DNA from: a virus
DNA: 40,840 nt
Virus record (IMG/VR): IMGVR_UViG_3300043446_003385
Coordinates: 1-40,840 of that record
Strand: one strand, 5' to 3'
Shown here: in pieces, positions 1 through 9,261 of the stretch
Position numbering within the stretch: the first letter of the stretch is position 1
Layout of the letters: the number at the start of each line of letters is the position of its first letter
The notes under the pieces: model-generated
The model's input: only the letters and a program-made list of their open reading frames with translations
Database searches by the model: none
What the model was told of the DNA's origin: nothing
Made by a program: the position numbers and the translations under genes

Positions 1-393
1 TGATGATTGTAATATATCTGATCCATACGAAATAAATTTAGTATTTATTTTTGGCAAATCTCCTATTGAAAATACTGCAGAATAATTATTTAAATATAAA
101 TTTGTAAGTTCAAAATATTGATTACCATTATATACAAATACTTTTTCAATTGGATTAATTCCAGTAAAATTAACTAAAGGATCAGCGCCTATAAAACTTC
201 TATCAAATGATAATTCTATTTGTTGTGGAGAATTTATTTGATAAGCCGATTCTACACCACCTAATACATATCTATTATCAAATGATAATTTTTTATCCAT
301 TGATAAATTTTCAATCCCATCTAATTCAATAAATTTTGAAAGATTACCATTTCCACTCAAATAATATAATTTATATAAATTTGGATCTTTCAT
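1..393 (-). CDS. Tail-tube-fold protein, distal-tail position (partial, 3' end beyond window)
   Basis: An open frame of 131 codons starts at ATG 393-391 and runs off the left edge. Its start overlaps the tape-measure stop as TAATG, so translation is probably coupled. The residues NYSAVFSIGDLPKINTKFIS line up with NYSIKINPYQPVSIQANFIS in the gene at 37023-37919, and more weakly with NYTFNASVGNLPTVSVNIEG in the tail tube protein at 9262-10419. All three therefore look like paralogues with a tail-tube-type beta fold. In siphophages the gene directly after the tape measure usually encodes the distal tail protein (Dit), which shares the tube fold, so that is the favoured role by position. The C-terminus is missing, so the function is inferred. 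Confidence 0.6.
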   Translation of the reverse strand, partial: MKDPNLYKLYYLSGNGNLSKFIELDGIENLSMDKKLSFDNRYVLGGVESAYQINSPQQIELSFDRSFIGADPLVNFTGINPIEKVFVYNGNQYFELTNLYLNNYSAVFSIGDLPKINTKFISYGSDILQSS

Positions 394-3300
394 TATCTTA
401 AAAGTCCTCCAATTCTTTTTTCATCCCTTAATACTGATAAGACAGTATCTTTAATTGTTCTGGCTAATTCTTTTTGTTTTTGAGAATCTTGTCCAGTTGA
501 AGATTCTTGAGAAGACATGCTGCTATTTGAACCTCCACTTGTTGTTACATTTATAGAAATTGAACCTATTCCACTAACTTTAGTTATTAAATCTTCTAAT
601 TTTTTTTCTAATCTAGAAATCAAATCTTCCATATCGGAATTTTTACTATTTCCAGAATTAATTTTTTGCAAATTTCCATATCCAGTTTTTTCTGCAGCTT
701 GTTTAGATATAACAAATTCTCCACCATTTAACATAGTTGGAACATTGTCTCCCATACCATTGCCAGAAATATATCCACCAGAAGCTTTTTTCTGGATTTT
801 ACTTGGTGGCATTTGATATTTAGATGTTGTAAATGGAACTAATCCATTAATATTTTGTGAATATTGAATATTGCTCCAATTTATTTTGCTTGCATTCATT
901 GGTTCATATCCACGATTTGACCAAGAATATGGTTGATTATTATACATTACTGTATTATTTGCATTTCCAATTGATTCAGAAAATGGATTTAATTTATTAC
1001 CTATTCCACCAAAGCCAGCTTTAATTGAATCCCATCCGCCTAATTTTGTATTTGCTATTGTGGCAGTATTTGTTGTGGAATATGCTTTTCCAAATTGATC
1101 ATATCCCATTGTTGCGCCTTGTATATCTGGATTAGATGGTAAAAATTCACTAGAATTAATTTGTTTCATCTGTGAATTTAAAGCTGATTGCTGGCCCGAA
1201 TTAAACGCATTACCCAAATAACTTCCTAAAAAATTCATGCCAACACCAATTGCAAATTGCAATCCAATACTTTTCCACATATTTTTTCTTTGTTCAGCTT
1301 CTGCCTTTTTCCTTTCTTCTTCCGCTTTTCTTTCTTGTTCTGCAATATAAGCTTTTTGTTTATTAGAATCTATTCCACCTAGATACAATTCAAATGCTTT
1401 ACTTTTTGCATCTGCAAATTCTTTATTTCTTAAATCATCTTGATTCCTTAAAGCATATAAAGACAAATTTGTACTACCACCCATTAAATCAATAGATGCT
1501 GAATTTGATGACGAAGATAATCTATCATATTTAGGAGTCGTAACCTCTTGAGTCGCAAATGCTAATAAATTTCGTTGACCTATAATTGCTCCAGAACCTT
1601 CTTGTCCAGGTATTAAAAATCCTTCACCTGTTCTTGTTTGTGCATTTTTCGCATAAAAATCTGTTTGAGCTTTTTTTAAAGCATACTCCTTATTTTCTTC
1701 TTTTCCAGTGTAAGAAAGATCTCCTATTAAATTACCTTGCTCATCAAAAGAATATTTTCCACTCCTTGATTGTCCATATGGACTATATTTTTGAGGATTT
1801 CTTGCATAATCAGTAACATTTAACTCTTTAGTTGGAACGAATCCACCACTAGCAAATTTTTTTAATTGTCCAGAATTTAATTTATTAAAAAAATCTTTAC
1901 CGTATGCTTGTACGGCTTTTTTATTGATTACGAATTCACCGCCCATTAACATTGATGGAACGTCATCTTTAGTTCCAGAACCACCGCTAATTAATCCACC
2001 AGAAGCGAATGCAGGCGCACCAATATTTCCAAACATATTAGTAATAGGTTGCACAATTTTATTAGCCATATTTGTCATCAATGCGTCATTTATTTTCTGT
2101 AAAAACGCCGCAGCAGCACTTAGCAAGCCATCTTTTACGGATTTGGTTCCGCTAGATATATCTTTCATGGCTTGCACCATACTATCTCTAAAATTCATTG
2201 GAATTTCTTTTCCAAGTTTATTTCCAAATGTATCAATTTCTTCACGCATCTGGTCTGCAGATTGCAACATGCCACCACCAAATGTATTTTGTTTATATTG
2301 CTCTAGTTGAGCTTTGTAAATATCTAATCTTTTTTGATCCTCTGCATTCTGAAGAGCTTGTTTTTCATTGGTCTGTCCAGGTAGTATTCCAGCAATATTT
2401 TTAATACTTTCATCGGACACTTTTTCTATATCAAATTTTTTCTTAGCTTCTGCTGCTTTATCGAACGCTTCGGTTAATTGATTTATTTTTTTATTTAATT
2501 TGACATAATAATCATCTGTTGGATCAAGATCTGGTTTATCCAAAAGAAGCGCTCTTTCTTCTTTTAATTTATTTAAATCATTTTGAATATTATTTTGTGT
2601 AACGGGAATTGGAGCATTTAAATCAGTAATTCTATTTCTTAAAATTTCTTCATTACTTTTTCCTCCTAATGATACAGATACTTTATCTGCAGCATCGGAG
2701 ACTACTTTGTAAAAATTATTACCAGCGTTTGTTACTCTATCATCAAATCCTTTAGCTTCAGTCTCCAAAGCGCTTTTTGCAATTTTGAGTAAATCTTCAT
2801 TTGATTTGGCATTAGCTACTTCTTCATATTTTCCAATATCTTTAATACCTCTTTTTTCAAGAAATGCCATTGTGTTATTTTTGCTTTGTAAAAATGAACT
2901 AGCATTTTTTTGTTGAATTTCAAAAAGTGAATTTTCATAATTTCTTTGCGCATCATAAAATTGTTTTTGCTGAGATACGATTCTATCTGGCTCTCTAACC
3001 ATAGATCTTTCAAAAGAAATATCTTTCTTTTTATTTTCTATATCTCTTAATTCTCTTCTTATATCTAATTCTTTTTGAGCTGCATTTATTTTTCCTTGCA
3101 AAAATTCTTTTTGAATTGAATATTGATAATTTTGTTGTTCAAGTATTGATTTATTTTGAGCTTCAATTGCATTTTGAAATTTTCTAGCATCAGATTGAGC
3201 TTTAATTGTATTTAAATTTTGTTGTAATATCTCTCCTTGAACTTTTAAATTTTCAACAAAAGCTTCATTTTTGAAACCTGCAGTTTCCAAAGATATAACA

Positions 3301-6300
3301 AAATCATTAAAAGAATCTTTAATTTTTTCAGTATCTTGCCCAGCATTTTTTAAATTTTCATAAAAAATATTTTTAATATTAGTGGCTTGTTCTTCCGTAA
3401 CTTGATTTCCACGATTACTTATAAATGTACTTACTTGTTCTCTGGCAGCGGAAAGAGTAGCGTCTTTAATTTCAGATCTATAGTTTTTTTCCTCTTGCAA
3501 TGATTGTAATTTAAATTCTATGTTTTGTTTTTCAGTTTCTGAAGTTGACAATAATTCTTTTCTAATAGAAAGTATAGCTTCTTCAGAAGTCATTCTTGAA
3601 GAATTAATTTTTTCAATTTGTTGATAACTTTCTAATTGTTTTTTTAATAATTCAGTTGAAAACAAAAATGACTCTCTAAAAGTTTTATCTGATGCCGCAG
3701 TTTCTTTTGCTATCTTGGAATCGGACTGTATCATGTCCGTTAGATTTTTAAAAAGTAAAGTTGGATCAGTTACTGATCTACCACCGTTAAAAACAGCTTC
3801 TATATTTTTTTTCGTTAATTCTTTAAACTTCGCAAGAGTGTCTCCAGTTTTCCCTGTTTTGTCTTCTTCCTTTTGTTGCTTTCTTATTTCTGCAAGATTT
3901 TCTTGTCTAAATAGTTGCAATTCTTTTTGTGCAACAGTAACTTGTTCTCTTATAGTTTTTTCAGTTGCTTGGCGTAATATATCTGCTTGTTTTTGATTTA
4001 ATGCATTTTGTACAGAATCTGGATTTAATTTAATATCTTCAAATTTAGTATTTATTCCAATAGCCTTATTTGATTTAAATTGCTCTTCTTTCATCTTCAT
4101 TTCAATTTGCGGCAAATATGAAGATCCAATTAAAGATGCAATACTTTTATTTCCTTCTGTTTGTAAACCTGTTGATCCGCCAGCTTTAATTAGATTTTTT
4201 TCTGCATCACTCATTGAAATAGAAAAAAGACCTCCAAAATATCTATTATATGCACCTCCTATAGATGTACCTTTTCCTAAATTTGAAACACTATTTTCAA
4301 TAGTTCTTTTTTGACTTTCAGTTAATGAAATTTGATATTTTGCTTGAGCTTGCTCAACCATTTCTAATGCAGCAGCCGTTTTTTGAGAACTACCATTTAA
4401 TGCTTCAATTGCAGAATCTAATCCTTTTATTGCTAAAGCACCCGCAGTTGCAGCAATTAAAACTGGACCTAGTGTAGCTCCAGCTAAAGCTGCCACTCCA
4501 CCTTCCGTAGCAAGAGCCGCTGCAGTTCCACCAATAACACCTTTAATATTACCACCAGCAGCATCTTTTGCTTTTTTAAAAGCAATTCCAGCATCAGTTT
4601 CTTTAAATGAAGCTTTGCCTTTAAAAGCTAAATTACTTACTAAATCACTACTTTCTTTTAAAGTATAAATTGCACTTCCAAAATCATTTATTGCTTGACC
4701 AGCTTTCTCAGCAGCAGGTCCAAATGCAGATAATGCGCCTTGAGTAAATGAAAGCATTGCTTGCCATTTTAAAATACTAAATGTAGATTCTTGAACTGAT
4801 TTTATTTCTTTCTTTTTTTGCTCGCTTAGTTCTTTTGAAGATTCAATTTCTTGCTTTTGTTTTTGTTTTTTATCGGATTCTGCAGAATTTTCAGTTAATG
4901 CTTGTGCTGGATTTTTGTTTTCTAAAGCTAAATTTATTCCTTTATTTAAATTTTCAATTGTAAATCCAAAGTTTTCTCCATTTTTTGCTGTTTGTTCTAT
5001 TGCTTTATCTAAATCACCAGTATTTTTAATTAAAGATTTAATCGCATCTTCAAATGCAGCAATTATTGCTGGATCTGTAGGTGTATTAGCTGCAAAGTTT
5101 GGAATTCTACCATTTGGTTCATCTCTTTTATTAATGACGCCTAAACCAGCTGGATTTTGAGAACCAATAAGTTTATTATCTTTAACAACTGAAATTGCAG
5201 AAAGCGGCAATCCAGATTCTAATTTTTCTCTTTGAATAGCGTCCATTAATGGACCTTGTGCAAAATTTGGAATATATCCACTAGCTGCATTTAATAAATA
5301 AATTACTTTTCTTTGACTATCGTAATTTCCCCATCTACCCAATTTTCTTAATTCAACTTCTTTATTTTTAAAATCTCTATAGAGAATTCCAGATTTTTTA
5401 TACTCTTCTATTTTTTGTAATTTTCTTTCTTCATCTAAAGACGCTTTTCTTTTTGCTTTCTCTACTCCAAGATTTTTAAAATCACTAATTCCAGATCCAG
5501 TAAATGGAGTTAAATAACTTACATCTTTACTAATTTTTCTATCCAAAAGTTGTTTATCGGCACTTCCAGTTAAATCAATATTAAATCCAGAAACATTATT
5601 ATATTTTGTAACGGCTTGAATTGCAGCATCTCTTAAAATTTTTGTCGGTTCTTTTAAACTAGATCTTCTTAAATAATTAAAACCTTTTCTTTCAAGCATT
5701 TCTTTTTTGACTTCATCCCAAACATTACCAACGCCTTTAGCTCTCCATAATCTTGGAAATATATCTTTTAATTTTTCGTATTTTATATTTTTAAAATTGC
5801 CAGAAATTAAACCAGAAATTACTTCGTCATCTTTAGTAACGGCTTGAGTGAAGCCCATGAAACCAACATCTTTACTTCTTCCTTGCGCCGAAAGTACATT
5901 AGCAAAGTTTTCTAAACTGCGTCTATCTTCTTGATTTGGAGAAAAGAATGTATTATTGCCCAAAATAGAAGCAATGAGATTATTTTCTAATAAATCATAT
6001 TTTCCAATAAATGGATTGTGTTCGCCAGCAGTTGTTCCACTAAAATCTGTACCCTTCTGTCCAGCAAAAGATGATTTCACATCTTCTTCTGACATTCCTG
6101 CATAATTAGTATTCCATCTAGAGAATGGACCAGATAATGATTGTATTTTTGCAAAGTTTGGAATATAACCTTTCGCAGCTTTAATTAATGGTATATGTTT
6201 ATAATCAATATTATTTTTTCTTAAATTAGCTTTTAATATTTTTCTAGCTATTTCAAATAAACGCGCTCTTGGTATATTACTATAATTTATAGTTGAATTT

Positions 6301-9179
6301 TTTGTTATTTTTAATTTTTTTTCTAAATCTTTATTTGCATCTTGCGGTACAGTAACTATATTTCCCTTTGCCTTACCTGGTCCAAAATTGTTATCTTTAA
6401 TTGCTGCATCTAAAGATAATTTAGCTTCACTTATTTTATATTTTCCTTTTTTAATATCGGGAGCTACTTCATTTTCAGTTAAATCAATATAATCATCATT
6501 TCTTAATAAAGCTTCAAATACTCTTCCAGCCATTACCTCTGGATATGAAGCTAAACCTTGTATTGCAAAATTAGGTATATATCCAGAAGCACTAGATTTA
6601 GCTCCACCATATTTAGAAACAAAATTATCTCTCAATGGACCTTTTCGTTTTATTTCTTCTTTGAATTTATCTACTAAACCTATACTAAGTTCTTTTGTAG
6701 AACTTTTAACTTCTACATATGGCCAATCTTTTTCTGGCAATCCATATTGTTTTGCTAGATTAGATTTTAAACCATAAATGTCGAAACTCTTTGCTTCAGA
6801 AGCTCCAGTAAAATTACCCCAGCTTTGATCTGCAAATCCCATATTTGCAGCTTTCACCATCATTTCAAAAAAGTGACCAGCGACAGTTTGATCTATAAAT
6901 TTAAACTTCTCAGAGTTCTTTAAAGCAAGCCCCATTGCGGCAGTTGGCTTTACTTTTAAAAGATCTAATTCGCTTTTTATAAAAGTTGATATTTGCGGAG
7001 AAATTGCATCATTGGCTCTTTGTATAAAGAATTCTTTTATTTGTTTTTCATTTGCTTTTACCGTATCCAAATTTTCATTTTCTCTACGATAAACATTTCC
7101 AACGTTTACTGAATCTAATTCTATTTTTCCATACTTTTGGAAAATAGATTGTAACTGAGGATCTTCCGAAAAAGTACTTAAATATTGATCGCTCAACATT
7201 TTAGAGCGAACTTTTTTAATTGATTGTTGTCCACCAATAGTTAATCCAGCTACGCCAAATTCTTCTGCGTTAAGTGCTAATGATGGTTTTTGTATTTGAG
7301 TTACGTCTGCAAAATTTGGAACATATCCCTTTGCTGCATTTTTGGGAACGTAATTTGGTATAATTGCAGTACCACCAGTTCCAGCAAAGTTTGGAATTAA
7401 TGTTTCTCTATCGTTATAAACCATCGTCCCACTTTTACCGCCACCAAGAGGAAAATTATTATCAATTTTAATTTTAGCTCCAGCTGGAGCCATTTTTCTT
7501 TCATTCTGAACTGCATCTGCAATTGGCATATACCCACTAGCAGCACCAGAAACTTTTTTGACACCTTCGCCAGAAGTTCTAATTCCACCAGAATATAAAG
7601 TTGGAGCAATCTCTTTTGAAATTGCAGACATCTTTTGCAAAAAGTTTGCTTGTTCAGAATATATACTCAATAAATATTCTGCTTGCTTAACTTTATTTCC
7701 TTCTAAATTTAAAATGTTTTGTTGAACTTGTGCGTTGCTAGTTAAAGCAGTAAATATAGCTCTCTCTAAAGATTCTTGTTCTTTTTTCTTTGAATTCAAT
7801 CCTAATTGGGATTGTAAACTTTTATTCAAGAAATCAACAAGTCCAAATAATAATTTACCGCCAAGACCAATAGCTAGAAGAAAGCCTGGTCCAGAAATAA
7901 TACCTCCAATACCTTTAACAATCGCTTTTCCTAAATTTGATCCAATAGTTTCTCCACCAGAAATTTTATCCGTAGCTCCTTCTAAAAATGAAGCTCCCTT
8001 TTCAAATAAATTTCTTAAATCATCTGATATTGCTATACTTCCTATAGTACTTGCAAACTCCATTCCAGAAGTTTTTAATCTTTGAAATGCGGCATCAGTA
8101 GTTTTTGATAATTGATCTAATTTTGCAAAAGCTTGACTACCAGCATTTTGAGATGCATTCAATGATCTTTCAAAAGTCCCATTGGCATCTGCTAAATCAT
8201 TTAAAACAGCAGCTAATTTATCAATTTGAAATCCACCACCTATTTTAATTAAAACGCTTTTTCTTGTTGCGGAATCTAAATTATTTAATTCATTTGCAAG
8301 TTTTTTTATAATTACTGTTGCTGGAAGAATATCGCCAGAAACATCATTAACGGCAATTCCCAAACTTCTTAATAAATCCAAATTTTCAGTAGATTGTACT
8401 CTTGTAAAAATTGTTTTTAAAGCGTTACCAATTACAGCTCCGCCACGCGCAGTTTTTTCTTGAAGTGTTGTAATTAAAGCTGTTAATTCATCAAAAGATA
8501 CCCCAGCCTCTTGAGCTACCGAAGCTGAACGAGAAATGCCTTCAATCAAATCTTTTGAACTAACAGCAAATTTTGTATCAACACTAGCTAATTTATTTAC
8601 GACTGCTTCGTAATCTAATCCAACTTGATTAAAAGATTGAACTGCAGCAGTTAAACCTCTAACTGACTCAGCAGCATCTAATCCAGTTGTTCTAGTTAGT
8701 ACAAGGGCGGCTTGTGCGCGTTTAAGCGATTCTTCCATGCCAGCACCTTGACGAGAAAATTCTAATGCTGCATCAGCAGCTTCTTTGAAAGATGTTCCAG
8801 TATTTCTTGCGACAGAAAAAATACCTTTTCCTAATTTATCTAAATTGGAAGCACTCTCTCCACTTGCTACAGAAATTTCTTTTAAAGTTTTTTCTACTTC
8901 GATTGAAGAAGTAACTATATTTTCAAAAGCTTTTGCAACTGCATTCAAAACGCCAACAGATGCCCCGAATGCGAGTACGCGAGCATTTGCAGCTTCCATT
9001 GATTTTGAGAACTCATCAGCTTGACCAGTAATTTTTCCTAAAGGTCTACTGATTCCCTCAATGCCTCTACCATCAATAGTTGGTCTAATTACAATTTGCG
9101 CTCGACGACCTGCATTAGCAATGTCAGATTCTAATCTAGTTGTATCTGCTGATACTGGTATTCTAATATCGTCTGCCAT
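393..9179 (-). CDS. Tail tape measure protein, 2928 aa, with embedded nuclease-like modules
   Basis: This sets tail length and is threaded inside the tail tube. Residues about 60-350 form the helical TP901/PhageMin-type core. Hydrophobic stretches lie at about 432-450 and 1546-1585. The C-terminus has two copies of the usual tape-measure motif ending GGEFVI (about residues 2411 and 2819), each preceded by ASGG. Residues 548-1363 are unusual: short GY(I/V/M)P or PNFA motifs recur about eight times, and the segments between them include two PD-(D/E)XK nuclease-like blocks (about 767-830 with D800 and E823-V-K825; about 885-922 with P907-D908 and E918-A-K920). Long charged, probably coiled-coil helices fill about 1600-2350. 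It follows the tail tube gene and a strong terminator, so it needs its own promoter. At 0.15 nm per residue the full length would correspond to a tail of about 440 nm, less if the modules do not span the tube. Confidence 0.95.
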   Translation of the reverse strand: MADDIRIPVSADTTRLESDIANAGRRAQIVIRPTIDGRGIEGISRPLGKITGQADEFSKSMEAANARVLAFGASVGVLNAVAKAFENIVTSSIEVEKTLKEISVASGESASNLDKLGKGIFSVARNTGTSFKEAADAALEFSRQGAGMEESLKRAQAALVLTRTTGLDAAESVRGLTAAVQSFNQVGLDYEAVVNKLASVDTKFAVSSKDLIEGISRSASVAQEAGVSFDELTALITTLQEKTARGGAVIGNALKTIFTRVQSTENLDLLRSLGIAVNDVSGDILPATVIIKKLANELNNLDSATRKSVLIKIGGGFQIDKLAAVLNDLADANGTFERSLNASQNAGSQAFAKLDQLSKTTDAAFQRLKTSGMEFASTIGSIAISDDLRNLFEKGASFLEGATDKISGGETIGSNLGKAIVKGIGGIISGPGFLLAIGLGGKLLFGLVDFLNKSLQSQLGLNSKKKEQESLERAIFTALTSNAQVQQNILNLEGNKVKQAEYLLSIYSEQANFLQKMSAISKEIAPTLYSGGIRTSGEGVKKVSGAASGYMPIADAVQNERKMAPAGAKIKIDNNFPLGGGKSGTMVYNDRETLIPNFAGTGGTAIIPNYVPKNAAKGYVPNFADVTQIQKPSLALNAEEFGVAGLTIGGQQSIKKVRSKMLSDQYLSTFSEDPQLQSIFQKYGKIELDSVNVGNVYRRENENLDTVKANEKQIKEFFIQRANDAISPQISTFIKSELDLLKVKPTAAMGLALKNSEKFKFIDQTVAGHFFEMMVKAANMGFADQSWGNFTGASEAKSFDIYGLKSNLAKQYGLPEKDWPYVEVKSSTKELSIGLVDKFKEEIKRKGPLRDNFVSKYGGAKSSASGYIPNFAIQGLASYPEVMAGRVFEALLRNDDYIDLTENEVAPDIKKGKYKISEAKLSLDAAIKDNNFGPGKAKGNIVTVPQDANKDLEKKLKITKNSTINYSNIPRARLFEIARKILKANLRKNNIDYKHIPLIKAAKGYIPNFAKIQSLSGPFSRWNTNYAGMSEEDVKSSFAGQKGTDFSGTTAGEHNPFIGKYDLLENNLIASILGNNTFFSPNQEDRRSLENFANVLSAQGRSKDVGFMGFTQAVTKDDEVISGLISGNFKNIKYEKLKDIFPRLWRAKGVGNVWDEVKKEMLERKGFNYLRRSSLKEPTKILRDAAIQAVTKYNNVSGFNIDLTGSADKQLLDRKISKDVSYLTPFTGSGISDFKNLGVEKAKRKASLDEERKLQKIEEYKKSGILYRDFKNKEVELRKLGRWGNYDSQRKVIYLLNAASGYIPNFAQGPLMDAIQREKLESGLPLSAISVVKDNKLIGSQNPAGLGVINKRDEPNGRIPNFAANTPTDPAIIAAFEDAIKSLIKNTGDLDKAIEQTAKNGENFGFTIENLNKGINLALENKNPAQALTENSAESDKKQKQKQEIESSKELSEQKKKEIKSVQESTFSILKWQAMLSFTQGALSAFGPAAEKAGQAINDFGSAIYTLKESSDLVSNLAFKGKASFKETDAGIAFKKAKDAAGGNIKGVIGGTAAALATEGGVAALAGATLGPVLIAATAGALAIKGLDSAIEALNGSSQKTAAALEMVEQAQAKYQISLTESQKRTIENSVSNLGKGTSIGGAYNRYFGGLFSISMSDAEKNLIKAGGSTGLQTEGNKSIASLIGSSYLPQIEMKMKEEQFKSNKAIGINTKFEDIKLNPDSVQNALNQKQADILRQATEKTIREQVTVAQKELQLFRQENLAEIRKQQKEEDKTGKTGDTLAKFKELTKKNIEAVFNGGRSVTDPTLLFKNLTDMIQSDSKIAKETAASDKTFRESFLFSTELLKKQLESYQQIEKINSSRMTSEEAILSIRKELLSTSETEKQNIEFKLQSLQEEKNYRSEIKDATLSAAREQVSTFISNRGNQVTEEQATNIKNIFYENLKNAGQDTEKIKDSFNDFVISLETAGFKNEAFVENLKVQGEILQQNLNTIKAQSDARKFQNAIEAQNKSILEQQNYQYSIQKEFLQGKINAAQKELDIRRELRDIENKKKDISFERSMVREPDRIVSQQKQFYDAQRNYENSLFEIQQKNASSFLQSKNNTMAFLEKRGIKDIGKYEEVANAKSNEDLLKIAKSALETEAKGFDDRVTNAGNNFYKVVSDAADKVSVSLGGKSNEEILRNRITDLNAPIPVTQNNIQNDLNKLKEERALLLDKPDLDPTDDYYVKLNKKINQLTEAFDKAAEAKKKFDIEKVSDESIKNIAGILPGQTNEKQALQNAEDQKRLDIYKAQLEQYKQNTFGGGMLQSADQMREEIDTFGNKLGKEIPMNFRDSMVQAMKDISSGTKSVKDGLLSAAAAFLQKINDALMTNMANKIVQPITNMFGNIGAPAFASGGLISGGSGTKDDVPSMLMGGEFVINKKAVQAYGKDFFNKLNSGQLKKFASGGFVPTKELNVTDYARNPQKYSPYGQSRSGKYSFDEQGNLIGDLSYTGKEENKEYALKKAQTDFYAKNAQTRTGEGFLIPGQEGSGAIIGQRNLLAFATQEVTTPKYDRLSSSSNSASIDLMGGSTNLSLYALRNQDDLRNKEFADAKSKAFELYLGGIDSNKQKAYIAEQERKAEEERKKAEAEQRKNMWKSIGLQFAIGVGMNFLGSYLGNAFNSGQQSALNSQMKQINSSEFLPSNPDIQGATMGYDQFGKAYSTTNTATIANTKLGGWDSIKAGFGGIGNKLNPFSESIGNANNTVMYNNQPYSWSNRGYEPMNASKINWSNIQYSQNINGLVPFTTSKYQMPPSKIQKKASGGYISGNGMGDNVPTMLNGGEFVISKQAAEKTGYGNLQKINSGNSKNSDMEDLISRLEKKLEDLITKVSGIGSISINVTTSGGSNSSMSSQESSTGQDSQKQKELARTIKDTVLSVLRDEKRIGGLLR

Positions 9180-9199
9180 GCCTTAATCCTTTTATATAG

Positions 9200-9205
9200 T
9201 TACAC
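9200..9205 (-). promoter_or_regulatory. GTGTAA box before tape measure
   Basis: GTGTAA on the minus strand follows an A/T tract and lies 20 nt before the tape-measure ATG. The AAGG in AAAAGGATTAAGGC can serve as ribosome binding site. The gap between the upstream terminator and this gene is only about 30 bp, so a promoter for the gene must lie in or overlap this stretch. The same hexamer precedes five other genes. The promoter role is inferred. Confidence 0.4.
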
Positions 9206-9211
9206 GAAAAT

Positions 9212-9242
9212 AAAAAACCCGCTCCTTGTGAGAGCGGGTTTT
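9212..9242 (-). terminator. Rho-independent terminator after tail tube gene
   Basis: A perfect 11-bp stem (AAAACCCGCTC, 9214-9224, with GAGCGGGTTTT, 9232-9242) encloses a 7-nt loop. On the minus strand it is followed by TTTTTTATTTT. It lies about 20 bp past the tail tube stop. The A/T flanks could also allow termination in the other direction. Confidence 0.92.
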
Positions 9243-9261
9243 CTAAAATATTTAATTAAAA

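Noticed and set aside
517-816. Plus-strand frame opposite the end of the tape measure
   Set aside because: Antisense shadow of a strongly supported gene; composition follows the complement and no start signal is seen.
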